Assembly: GCA_037974665.1 (NCBI GenBank)
Contig: CM075783.1
Coordinates: 19,624,762 to 19,688,761 of the forward strand
Direction: 5' to 3'
DNA: 64,000 nucleotides
From: Ehretia macrophylla
Lineage: Eukaryota; Streptophyta; Magnoliopsida; Boraginales; Ehretiaceae
Shown here: positions 35,501 to 46,545 of the stretch, piece after piece
Numbering within the stretch: position 1 is the first letter of the stretch
How the letters are laid out: each line of letters begins with the position of its first letter
Translations under genes and position numbers: made by a program
Notes under the pieces: model-generated
Told to the model about the DNA's origin: nothing
What the model saw: the letters and a program-made list of their open reading frames with translations, nothing else
The model's database searches: none

Positions 35501-36998
35501 TCAAGGAAACTTTGCAGAAGGTTTCCTTCTCAATTAGGGGATTGCCATCAACATGAAAGCTAAGCTGAGCATGTTGTATGAAGGTCTCAAACTCACTAAA
35601 AAAATGAATATTGAAGATCTTATCATTGAAACAGACTCATTAACTGTAGTCAAGCTTATTACATGCATTAGACCTATAGTTCCCTACGCCTTCTCATTGA
35701 AAACTGCCAATGTATTCTTCGAAGACGCTCGAGTTTTCAACTACATCATATTTATCGAAAAGCTAATTCTTGTGCTGATTGATTAGCCAATCTTGGAATA
35801 CCTGTATCCCAACCCTTGACCATATGCCTGACCAATTACAGCTTCTCCTGGATAAGAACTGAAAAGGTGAAAGTACTCCTAAGATGATCAATTAAATCCT
35901 CACTAACTATTGCCTTCTCCTTATTTTTTTTAAAGAAAAAGCCTACCTACTACAAAAGGTGGAATTGGACCAATTTAAGTTCCCTATTCATTTCAATGCT
36001 AACCATCCAAATAATTATTGGCTACCTATCCCACGAGGTTGACCATATCGAGAATAATGTAAAAGAGATATGGTGATTTTAAGGTCTGAGGTTAGTCTAA
36101 GATTAAATTGAGGATCTTCATTCCAAAACCTAACCTAAAAGACTTAAATGAGTTTTACCCACCCATTAACCCAAATTACTAGTCCACATAGGCAAGCAAA
36201 GAAAATAATGGATGGGTAAAACCCACCATTATACTAACAAAATATTAATAGAAGTACTATAACAGTGATTGATAAAGTAAAAAATTTCGGCCTATGCTAT
36301 CACCTTTCAATAGTATAGACCAAATTTGGAAAGGGTAAAGAGTTAGTCTTTAAGGGGTTCAGTGCAGCAGTGGATAACAACTCATTGTGATTAAAATATT
36401 TCTAGATTCAAATTTATATTCTCTTGTCACAATATATGGCATTTGACTGATCTAGTATATCTATTGGTACGCGTTGTTATACCAAGAAGTTATAACCTTA
36501 GGATAGATCCAAATAATTGTTTAAAATGAGTTCTTTATTGACATGGCCCCGACCCCAACCTAAGGATTAATAATCCTTGGAGGACATATTGGGGTAGTTG
36601 AGGGATTTTTTGACATGTAGGAGCCGAACTTGAGGTTAGTACTTAGGTGGAGTGTGTGTGCTAGAGCTCACCTTGCAGGCATAAGGTTGATTGCTCCAGG
36701 CACCTGCCATACGTTAGTAAGATATCCCAAGGTCCTTTGAGAGAGGACTGCTTGAGAGAGCTCCACAATGAATAAAAGCTCGGCTCAAGAACGTAGTAGT
36801 CCTTGGCATGCAAGTAACAACATGAATAGTTATCCATAAGTCTGAACAATAGGAATGTAAGTCCAATATAAATATCCCCTCAAATCAATGGTGAAAGATA
36901 ACTCATTCTACCCTGAACTCTCTTTGTTTACATACAAAAACCTTTCAGTCAATTATAAATTACTGACTTGAACGTTAGAGGTATCGTTCGAAATTAAG
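32546..36998 (+). repeat. Segmental duplication unit, right copy
   Basis: 4.45 kb are collinear with 4342-8157 plus 19039-19704. This copy keeps the uninterrupted site agttagtctt (36341-36350), where the left copy has the nested MITE and TAT element. It also keeps the better RNase H-like relic. No intact gene. Confidence 0.85.
35403..35786 (+). pseudogene. RNase H-like (RVT_3-type) relic, right copy
   Basis: One frame reads WKNPLHGFKLNMEG, then SKSNPGLATAGVL, NVQGNFAEGF, and KLSMLYEGLKLTKKMNIEDL followed by IIETDSLTVVKL. This follows the plant RVT_3/RNase H fold in order: KLNxDG, NPG, aGvlR, GnfxxGF, ExxAlxEGL, liiETDS. The first catalytic Asp is Glu here, and two in-frame stops interrupt it (TGA in place of the Arg after GVL, and a TAG before the MKAKLS stretch), so it is dead. 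It could be the 3' end of a LINE or a host RNase H-like gene; no reverse transcriptase lies upstream. Confidence 0.65.
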
Positions 36999-37640
36999 TT
37001 ACTGACTCCAGTCAATTATCACACTTCAATAGTCAAATGCATCCTCAATTGATCTTCATTTACTCCACTTGATATGTCAAATTCTTTGAACTTCCTTATT
37101 CATTTTCCCAAGAACTAAAAATTCATCTTGAGTTTTGGTTTGCATCTCCAACACTCCCTTCAAACCAAAACCATCTCCACACCAAGTAGTGCCCTTAATT
37201 TCTTGAATGCTTCAACATTTCTTAACGTTTCGACTTCTTCGTCAGAACGACCTACATGCTGATCCTTTTCTTCTCAGCCTTGTTTAATTGTTTTGGTACA
37301 ACAAAATCTGCTCAATGCATCAAAAAAATAATCTTTAATAACGAGCTTAAGCTCTCTCGTCTTTCTAGAGACTACCGCACCATTTCTCTTGACGCAAGCA
37401 CCTCTTGCTTCTAGAGTCCTCTTCTTGGCAGTCTTCTTTTAACATTCTTCATCTGCTGACAGCATACTAGAAGTGACTATGAATTTACTTCAAATGAATT
37501 TGGGTTTATTAGAAACGACTACAACTTCTCACAAAAAGTTAGGTTGCTGCCTTTATAAAGATTTTTCACTTAGTTTTATTTCTTTTCACTCTATTTGCCT
37601 TTCTTCAACAACTCAATCCTTTTGCATTTGTATGCGACCC
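36999..37640 (-). other. Possible leader/gag relic of a minus-strand LTR element
   Basis: The sequence has no open frame of note. On the minus strand it would follow the primer-binding-like site at 37644-37657, so it may be the decayed inner part of the element whose LTR edge starts at 37658. I could not recognise a gag domain. Confidence 0.3.
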
Positions 37641-37920
37641 TGAGTTCTGATGCCACATGTTGAAAATTAGATCTAGCACACAAATAAAAAAGAAAACACA
37701 AAGTTTTTAATGTGGTACAAACTTAGCCTACATCCACGGGTACCCAACATATCCCTTATGACTACGTAGCTTGAATTGCTTTAAACCTTGTCTCTTCATT
37801 TCTCAACATTCCAAGAGTCATCTTGAATTTTGGTTTACATTCTCCAACAATAAAAATCCATGTTTCCAGGAAATCTTAATCTCTAAGAAACAACATTTTC
37901 TTATCCTATGTAACTACGGC
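37641..37920 (-). repeat. LTR edge with primer-binding-like site (minus-strand element)
   Basis: On the minus strand, an LTR end in ...ttttcaaca is followed by tgtggcatcagaactc, close to the initiator-tRNA-Met primer site tggtatcagagc. The LTR would lie on the right, from 37658 (tgttgaaaattag) to an undetermined edge before copy D. It is a degraded fragment of an LTR element, family not determined. Confidence 0.4.
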
Positions 37921-37950
37921 TGTGTCAAAATTAATAAAAAAAAAACCGCA

Positions 37951-38000
37951 ATCCGTGTCTGATTTGAAGGTAATTTGTGCTATAAAAAGAAGCCCTTCTT
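37951..38000 (+). promoter_or_regulatory. Core promoter of copy D
   Basis: The order is atccgtgtctgatttgaagg, gtgctataaaaagaagccct, tcttc. The TATA box is at 37981-37989, 113 bp before the ATG at 38094. It keeps the canonical family TATA form. Confidence 0.65.
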
Positions 38001-38093
38001 CATAGTTCAACACTATCCCTCTTACATCGACTTCTAGCTTCTAGTAACTGTTCTCACCCTCAAATTTCTTCCATCTTGGCCAACGTTGTCCTC

Positions 38094-39961
38094 ATGGAGT
38101 TTTCTTCGCTTTGGTACCTCTCCATTTGTTCCATCATCAGTCAGGTATCTCTAAAAATTGCCCTTGTTGCTTTAGATAAGGTCAATCTCCCAGTTCCCAA
38201 TTTCATTTGAGAAATCTTTTGTTGGAGTCTATTTCTACTTGCATGCTTTTCATATTTCTATGCCTTCTTTTCACGACCCATGATGGTGCATGATCTGGAT
38301 ATCGGGGATAGTTCAAAAGAACTCGTCAACTTCTATAAATTTCTTCTCTTTGTAATTTCTAGTTTCATAATATTCTCCCTGCGGTTCAGTTTTCCCTTTT
38401 CGGAATTTTTAATTCACATTATGGGCACAGTGGTTGTCTCTCAAGTCCTTCCTGGCCCCTTTTTAAAAATTGCCGACCTGGGAAGAAACTACTTGATTGG
38501 ATTTGTATGCCCTTTTCTAGTGGTGCCCTTTCACACTCTTTGTTGTGCTTTATTTACAACTTCTCTTTTCTTAGTTGTATACTCGACTTCTTATCAAGAT
38601 CGGTATGAAGCTGGGAAGATTCTAGTTGCTGTTAGTTTCTGTTTGAACATTGCAACAAAATTTGTCCGATGGAATTTGCGTCTTCGTCGTAATCTATCAC
38701 GAATCGAGTCATATATATTTAGGATCCTGAGTGGTTACATAAAATTGATTGAAATATTTCTTGGATGGTTATTTTACATTCTAGTTCAGTACTTCATCCA
38801 GGAAAAATCGCGTTCTCTTTTGGTGATGCTCTCATCCTTGGCCGTTTTCTGGCTGTCTAACCTCGCCATGATCCAACCCCCAACTGACTTGGGAATATTC
38901 AGTTTTATTGTTGGTGTTGTCCTGGATTGTGCATTAAGTTTGTTTAGGCTCCACATGTTCACCTGGATTTCTTGGGCTGGTTGTGGCTTCCTGGGCTTCC
39001 TGTGGTGGAACTTGAATTCAGTGACATCGCGTTATCCTCTGGCACGAGCAGATGTAATACTCAAATGGCGAAGTCAAGAACAGGAGGTAGCCAGCGAGGG
39101 TGGTTTGCTCAGATTTTTCAGAGCTATGAGGAAGAGAATGCTACTCGGTGGTATTCTGATTTTATCATCTGAGCTCTTCTTATTAGCAGAGATGTTAAGT
39201 AAGCAAAAAAGAGCTAGAAAGGAAAAAGAAATCAAACACATGCTAATTGATAATTTAGAACTCACCCTCCAACTGCTTGAGCAGAAGGAGGAAGGAATGG
39301 AGAAAAAGAGAATAGCTGAGCTAATTCATACGCTATGTCAACTCCTTTATGGACTGCGTAATGTTGTAGAAGAAAAAGCAATGGCGCCAGAAGAAAAAGA
39401 AAAGGAAGAAGAAAAGAATCGGCAAATTGTTCTATTTTCACGTGTAGTCTTCATCCTGCTGCTGAACAGATCAAAAAATACCAGAAGTATTTTTGTAGAT
39501 TTTTTTTGTGATGTGTTTTTTTTCTGGAAAAGAAATACCATTAGTATAGAAGAAGAAAACACGTCGCACGAATTATTAAAATTCGCCGTCTCATCTTAGG
39601 CAAGCTTTTAATGGAAATACAAAAAAGAAAGGAAGAAGCAAAAGGAGATGGACCGAAAAGGACCGGAGAAGGAAAAAGGATAGCAAAGAGAAGGCAAATT
39701 AGAAAGGGGAGATTATTAGACTTTGTCGTCTCAGATTATGGCGGAAAAATAGAAGAAAATGGAGGAGAAATAGAAGAAAATGGAGAAGAAATAAAGAACA
39801 TAAAAAATAAGAAACTGAAAGAAAAAGAGGTTGGGCTTTACTTCATTTTTGGTGCTGCCGCCACTTATGAGAGTCTGCGGTCTCCGATCGAGAGACGTGG
39901 GCCACAAGCGACGAGCAGTAGCGGTCGAAGCTCGAGAGAACGATCCTGGGAGAAAATGTGA
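38094..39961 (+). pseudogene. Membrane-protein family copy D, broken by a nonsense codon and a 3' frameshift
   Basis: The family start MEFSSLWYLSICSIISQVSL lies at 38094. A TGA at 38208-38210 closes the frame after 38 codons. The same frame then reopens, and from the next ATG (38280) it encodes 439 residues with the family motifs GFVCPFLVVPFHTLC, PPTDLGIFSF and FTWI and a charged, modular tail (RIAELIHTLCQLLYGL). Near 39.56 kb the homologous frame shifts: RIIKIRRLILGKLLMEIQKR runs on in another frame to about 39.95 kb, while the original frame stops at 39599. A copia element then sits right after (39957). If the second ATG were used, the protein would lack the first two membrane segments. I infer a recent pseudogene. 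Confidence 0.75.
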
Positions 39962-40465
39962 ACAAATAAAATTTTGGTACAAGTCAAAAGAAAACAAAAA
40001 GCAATGGGAAATGAAGAAAAATCTTTGGTTGCAAAGTTAGACACACACAACTTTGGGTTGATTTCACACTACATGTGGGAAGACTTTTTGTGCAAGATGA
40101 GCCTATAAATAGATGCTCAAACTTCACCATTTTGCATCACCAAACATTTCCAAGATAGAGAGAAAACATAAGCTTTCTCTTGAGTAGTTTTATTCCTCTT
40201 TTGTTGTTCTATATTTATAAGTGAGAGTTAGTTTCTCCTATTATTTGAGAGAGTGATATTGTTCTCTCCTTATATTAGAGAGAAGGTTATTGTAAAATAC
40301 TCCACATCATAGTGAAATCCTCCATTACTTGCCCGTGGTTTTTCCCTCGATTTGTTTGAGGGTTTTCCACGTAAATCTTGTGTCTCTACTTTCTCTGTTC
40401 TCATTCATATTTTAGCTGCGTGATACTGCTTATCCCCAACCATTCCGCTGCGCCGATACCCAACA
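39957..40465 (+). repeat. 5' LTR of the copia element
   Basis: 509 bp, tgtgaacaa ... tacccaaca. A TATA box gcctataaatagatgc lies near 40108, where LTR transcription should start about 30 bp downstream. Confidence 0.95.
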
Positions 40466-43400
40466 GTAGTATCAGAGCCATTGGTTACGGGTCACTGGTA
40501 TTCATACGAGTTACTGTTCACGGTTACTATTCATGCATACAGTATAGTACTATTCACATATACGGTATCGATACTTTTTCTGTATACGGTTTTGGTACTA
40601 TTCAAGTATACGGTACTATTCAAGTAATTAGTACTATTCACAGTGAAATAGTGGGAGCCGGTTCAAGTTACAAAGCAGATTGTTGTTAATACTATGGCGG
40701 CAAAATTTGAAATCGAGAAGTTCAACGGGAGAAATTTTTCCCTATGAAAATTGAAGATGAAGGCAATCTTGAGAAAGGAGAATTGCTTGGCAGCAATTGG
40801 AGACAGACCAGCGGAGGTGATGGACGACAAGTGGAAAGAGATGGATGACAACGCTATGGCTAATCTGCACCTAGCATTGACAGATTCGGTATTATCAAGC
40901 GTTGAGGAAAAGAAATTTGGGATGTGCTGACCAAACTGTATGAGGTCAAGTCACTTCACAATAAGATTTTCTTGAAGAGAAGACTCTACACTCTTCGGAT
41001 GAGTGAGTCCACATCGGTGACAGATCACATCAATACTTTAAATATACTATTCTCTCAATTGACTGCAATTGGGCATAAAATAGCGGAGCTTGAACGTGCA
41101 GAAATTCTACTTCAAAGTATATCTGATTCGTATAATCAACTCATCATTAGTTACACTAACAATGTTCTTTCAGATTCTGTTATTTTTGATGATGTTGCAG
41201 CTGCTATTCTGAAAGAGGAATCTAGGCGCAAAAGTAAGGAAGACAGAATCGAAAGTTCACAACAAGCAGAGGCATTATCAATGGTGAGAAGTAGATCAAC
41301 GGAACGTGGCTCTAGTGGGAGTAACAACCATGGTAGATCAAAATCAAGGAGTAGAAAGAATATCAAATGCTACAACTGTGGCAAGAAAGGGCACTTCAAG
41401 AAGGATTGTTAGAGCAACAAAAAGAATCCCGAGGTGACAAATTCTCAGGGATGTGTGGCGACTGCACCAGATGATGGAGATATTTTATATAGCGAAGCAG
41501 CAACTGTATCAAAAGGCAGAAAGGAGCTCACTGACGCTTGGATAATGGATTCGGGAGCAACATGGTATATGACCTCTCGTAGAGAATGGTTCCACAACTA
41601 TGAACCTGTCTTTGGAGGATCTGTGTACATGGGTAATGATCATGCCTTGGAGATTGCTGGTATCGGTACCGTCAAAATTAAAATGTATGATGGTACCATT
41701 CGCACCATTCAAGGGGTACGACATGTGAAGGGCTTGAAGAATAACTTATTGTCCATTGGACAATTGGATGACCTTGGCTGCAAGACCCATATCGAGGATG
41801 GGATCATGAAGGTCGTCAAAGGAACGCTTGTGGTGATCAAGGCAGAAAAGATTTGGGTAAATCTATACATTCTTTTGGGAGATACGTTGCAGGAGGCAGA
41901 TGTATTAGTTGCATCAGCCGGTCAAGAAGAATCAACTATAATGTGGCATCGCGGATTGGGCCACAAGACAGAACGTGGCTTGAAGATTCTCGCTGAACGT
42001 AATCTCCTACCCGGGCTCAAGACGGTAAACTTACCTTTCTGTGAGCACTGTGTTACCAGTAAGCAGCATAGATTGAAATTTGGGAGATCTACTGCCAGAA
42101 GCAAACACATTTTAGACTTGATCCATTCAGACGTTTGGGAATCACCGGTTCTGTCCCTAGGAGGAGCCAAATACTTTGTATCATTTATTGATGATTACTC
42201 CAGGAGACTGTGGGTGTATCCAATCAAGAACAAGTCAGATGTGTTTCCAATATTTAAAACATTCAAAGCACTGGTGGAACTTGAATCCGGGAAAAGGATC
42301 AAGTGTTTGAGGACGGACAACGGAGGAGAATACACTGACGGGAGCTTCTTGGCATTTTGCAAGCAAGAGGGTATTCAAAGGCAATTTACTGTTGCACATA
42401 CACCTCAGCAAAATGGTGTAGCAGAGCGGATGAACAGAACTCTTCTTGAAAGAATGAGAGCTATGTTGGAAACTGCAGGTCTAGCCAAATCATTTTGGGC
42501 AGAAGCAGCTAGAACTGCATGTTACGTGATAAACCGGTCACTGTCAACTACAATTGGGTTGAAGACACCAATGGAAATGTGGACCGAAAAATCCGCAGAT
42601 TATTCTACCTTGCACATATTTGGGTGTCCAGCATATGTGATGTATGGTTCCCAAGAAAGAACAAAGCTGGATCCAAAATCCAGGAAATGTGTATTCTTGG
42701 GAAATACTGATGGTGTTAAGGGGTATCGCCTGTGGGATTCCACTGCCCACAAGGTTGTCATCAGCAGAGATGTGATATTTGCAGAAGATATACTACAAAG
42801 TGAAGACGACAGCAACACTTTAAAGGAGACTACTACAATACAAATTGAAGATAAGTCAGAACAAGGAGATATTTCTTCTGAAGCTGCACCGGAGCACGAG
42901 GAACAAGAATCAGATGATGCTGAGATTATAGATGTCCGATGTTCATTGCGTCAGACAACAAGACCAACTTGGCATTCAGATTTTGTCATGGCGAGCAATG
43001 CTGCATACTGTCTTCTAACGGAGGATGGAGAGCCATCTACCTTTCATAAGGCAATAAAAAGCCCCGATGTTGCGCTGTGGATGACAGCAATGCAGGAAGA
43101 AATTGAAGCTCTACATAAAAACAAGACTTGGGAGCTTGTTCCACTACCACCTGGACGGAAAGCCATTGATAACAAATGGGTCTACAAGATCAAGCGAGAT
43201 GGTAATGACCAAGTGGAGCGATATCGTGCAAGACTAATGGTGAAAAGATATGCTCAGAAAGAAGGAATTGACTTCAACAAGATATTTTTTCTTGTGGTAA
43301 GACTTACAACTATCAGAGTAGTCTTGGCCATGTGTGCTGTGTTAGACTTACATCTAGAACAATTAGATGTAAAGACGGCTTTTCTTCATGGAGAGCTTGA

Positions 43401-44651
43401 AGAAGAGATTTACATGCTTCAACCAGAAGGTTTTGTTGAAAAAGAAAAAGAAAACTTGGTTTGCAGGTTGACCAAATCTCTGTACGGTTTAAAGCAGACA
43501 CCAAGGTGTTGGTACAAGAGATTTGATTCCTTCGTGATTAGCCTTGAGTACAACAGACTCAATTCAGACCATTGTACGTACTACAAGAGGTTTGGCGATA
43601 ATGATTTTATCATTCTGCTGTTGTACGTGGACGACATGCTGGTAGCAGGTCCCAGTAAAGATCGGGTCCAAAAATTGAAGGCACAGTTGGCTGGGGAGTT
43701 TGATATGAAGGATTTGGGACCAGCAAACAAGATTTTAGGGATGCAAATTCACCGAGACAGAAAAGGCAGGAAGGTATGGATTTCCCAGAAGAATTACTTG
43801 AAGAAAATCTTGCGGCGCTTCAATATGCAAGATTGTAAGGAAATCTCGACCCCGCTTCCTGTCAATTACAAATTATCCTCAAGTATGTGCCCTAGCACTG
43901 AAGCCGAGAGGATAGAAATGTCTCGAGTACCGTATGCATCAGCAGTGGGAAGTCTCATGTTCGCTATGATATGTACGAGACCAGATATTGCTCAAGCAGT
44001 TGGTGCGGTCAGTCAGTTCATGGCGAATCCTGGTAGAGAGCATTGGAATGCTGTTAAGAGGATCCTACGATACATCAAAGGGACCTCGGATGTTGCATTA
44101 TGTTTTGAAGGATCAGAATTTACTGTCAAGGGTTTTGTTGATTCTGATTTTGCAAGTGATACGGATAAACGGAAGTCCACTACAGGCTATGTGTTTACAG
44201 TTGCAGGCGGCGTGGTAAGCTGGATATCTAAATTACAGACTGTTGTGGCCCTATCTACAATAGAGGCTGAATACATGGCAGCTACACAAGCTTGTAAAGA
44301 AGCAATCTGGATTAAACGGTTAATGGAGGAGCTTGGGCACAAACAAGAGAAAATTCCCTTGTTTTGTGACAGTCAGAGTGCCTTGCACATTGCAAGGAAT
44401 CCAGTATTTCATTCCAGGACGAAACACATAGGTGTTCAATATCACTTTGTTCAAGAAGTAGTGGAGGAAGGGAGTGTGGATATGCAGAAGATTCACACCA
44501 ACGAGAACCTAGCAGATGTCATGACAAAGCAAATCAACGTTGATAAGTTTGTTTGGAGTAGATCCTCCTTTGGCCTAGCAAAGACGTAAGCAACATGGAA
44601 TTGGAAAGTATGGAGAGATTTGAAGTGTCACCAAAATTTTAAGTGGGAGAA
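40466..44651 (+). mobile_element. Copia internal region: gag, PR, IN, RT, RNase H
   Basis: The approximate order is gag (40.7-41.4 kb) ending in a CCHC zinc knuckle CYNCGKKGHFKKDC, protease (41.55 kb, MDSGATWYM), and integrase (41.94-42.6 kb) with a GHKTERGLK zinc-finger zone, the D,D,E core with RTDNGGEYTD and the QQNGVAERMN stretch. Then come reverse transcriptase (43.1-43.9 kb, LDVKTAFLHGELEEEIYM and YVDDMLV) and RNase H (44.1-44.5 kb, GFVDSDFASD, STIEAEYMA, HIGVQYHFV). It encodes the capsid-like protein and the copying and integration enzymes of the element. Treated as a fossil; it is slightly broken. Confidence 0.9.
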
Positions 44652-45160
44652 TGTGAACAAATAAAATTTTGGTACAAGTCAAAAGAAGACAAAAAGCAAT
44701 GGGAAATGAAGAAAAATCTTTGGTTGCAAAGTTAGGCACACACAATTTTGGGTTGATTTCACACTACATGTGGGAAGACTTTTTGTGCAAGATGAGCCTA
44801 TAAATAGATGCTCAAACTTCACCATTTTGCATCACCAAACATTTCCAAGATAGAGAGAAAACATAAGCTTTCTCTTGAGTAGTTTTATTCCTCTTTTGTT
44901 GTTCTATATTTATGAGTGAGAGTTAGTTTCTCCTATTATTTGAGAGAGTGATATTGTTCTCTCCTTATATTAGAGAGAAAGTTATTGTAAAATACTCCAC
45001 ATCATAGTGAAATCCTCCATTACTTACCCGTGGTTTTTCCCTCAATTTGTTTGAGGGTTTTCCACGAAAATCTTATGTCTCTACTTTCTCTGTTCTCATT
45101 CATATTTTAGCTGCGTGATACTGCTTGTCCCCAACCATTCCGCTGCGCCGATACCCAACA
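44652..45160 (+). repeat. 3' LTR of the copia element
   Basis: 509 bp, same length as the 5' LTR and about 98% identical to it. It is followed by the target duplication gaaaa and then by sequence homologous to the 3' flank of copy C. Confidence 0.95.
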
Positions 45161-45450
45161 GAAAATGAGTTCTTAGGTCTAGTTTAAGGCATAGGATGGA
45201 GCCAGTCATTTTGATTATATTGTTTTTGTCAGCTTTATAAATGTAGTGTGTGTTGTATTGTAAGAAAGTTTTCTCTCATAGGTTTAAATAATTCTTACTT
45301 CAAACTGCATGATCTTCTATAATAGTTAGAAGAATAATGAATGTAAAGAAAATATATAAGGAATTAATACTAATTAATAATAGGCAAAAGACCTTGAAGT
45401 ACTAAAATATCAAAACAACTCCAATGTAATTATTGATTTTTCCACAATAT
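45161..45450 (+). other. Displaced 3' flank of copy D
   Basis: The phrases ggcataggatggagcc, agctttataaatgtagtgtg and gtaagaaagttttc match the 3' UTR of copy C (31.39-31.47 kb), and atatcaaaacaactccaatg matches 31.9 kb. This places the copia insertion in the 3' end of copy D, before its old poly(A) region. Confidence 0.65.
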
Positions 45451-45726
45451 AGTGGAAAAAATACATCGATTTTATGTTGAAGACTTAGCTTGAATAACTA
45501 GATTATTTCAATACGTCAATGGTCATGATTTTATGTTGAAGACTTAGCTTGAATATCTAGATTAACTCCATGATTTGTTCGTTAATGTGCCTAAGGTCCA
45601 ATTTTCGAAACGATTGTTGTTCTGGATGTAGGTTGATGAACATTGTTATGTTCCTTCTTGTTAGACAAGAATTTTTGAGTGATATGAACAATCCCTAATT
45701 CATTAGCTAAAAAAATAATAATATGT

Positions 45727-45758
<32 letters not shown>

Positions 45759-46411
45759 GAGGTTATATAAACGATAACAAATCAGAGACTTCCAACAAAT
45801 CCTTTCAATTTTCTTGCTTTTTCTTTGCACGCATCCAACTACTTCTATTGAGTATGATTACTTTGACCTTTGGACTTGAAAGCTATCATCATATGTCCAA
45901 TAAAACTTGCACCCCATGGGAAAATATGAACTGGAATTTCTTCCTATCTTTTATGTCACTTTCAAATGCCCGCCTAGAAAATGCTGAGCAATTTAATTAT
46001 ATTATAAAATTTAATGATCTTTTAGGTATGTTGACAAAATCCTAATACATGTTGATCTCTTCTTAATTGGAAGTAAGACTTTCTTCCATGATATAGCATT
46101 TACTTTGTTTGCATTTTTTTTTCCTTCTAATGGAGGCCTAAGGCCAATTAATTACAAAATTTATTCGAAGAAATGTTTCATGGTCGAGTCCTTTCGATCA
46201 CTAAACTGGAGATATTACAAAGCTTTCTAGCCTAAACGTGGAGCTACAAAGAGAATAAGTAATCTCCTGAATAAGTAATTGTTGAGGATTTGAAATCTCC
46301 ATCCTTCGCTTCTTGTTGTTTCTTAGATTTCGATTCTTCTTTTGGATTGGCTCAAACTTTATTGATTTTATGATCTCTGCCTTATTTATTATAGCAAAAA
46401 ATGCATCTCCT
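45451..46411. other. No gene seen; (ATA)n microsatellite
   Basis: AT-rich. A 30-bp (aat)n tract lies at about 45728-45757. A direct near-repeat (gattttatgttgaagacttagcttgaat) occurs at about 45470 and 45528. The block near 45.84-45.93 kb resembles the flank near 63.10-63.26 kb, another piece of the array unit. Confidence 0.5.
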
Positions 46412-46545
46412 AGAAATATGCTTGTATTATGCCTCATATAAGGCACTTGTTGTATCTTCTTCATTATCTCTCTTTCTTTTCTCAGTAATATAATCAACAT
46501 AATCTCTTTTTCTCTCATTCATGGCTTCACTCCTTTATTTCAACA
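46412..46545 (+). repeat. Small LTR-end fragment
   Basis: The sequence agaaatatgcttgtattatg, then cacttgttgtatc, ctttcttttctcagtaatat and tttatttcaaca is shared with 60719-60857. It ends in CA, followed by a weak primer-site-like stretch (tgcatgctatgagagc). It looks like the right end of a short copia-type or TRIM-type LTR. Confidence 0.5.

Larger units (their letters stand above)
39957..45160 (+). mobile_element. Ty1-copia element (Tork/Tnt1-like), slightly broken
   Basis: A complete LTR element of 5204 bp. It has two 509-bp LTRs (39957-40465, 44652-45160), 5-bp target duplications gaaaa (39952-39956, 45161-45165), a primer-binding site tagtatcagagcc (40467-40479) and a polypurine tract aagtgggagaa ending at 44651. 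The LTRs differ at about ten positions (2%), suggesting roughly one million years. The coding order gag, protease, integrase, reverse transcriptase, RNase H is that of copia. The pol text is close to the Tnt1/Tork group. The element looks nearly whole, with only about two or three breaks. It is inserted at the 3' end of copy D. Confidence 0.95.
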
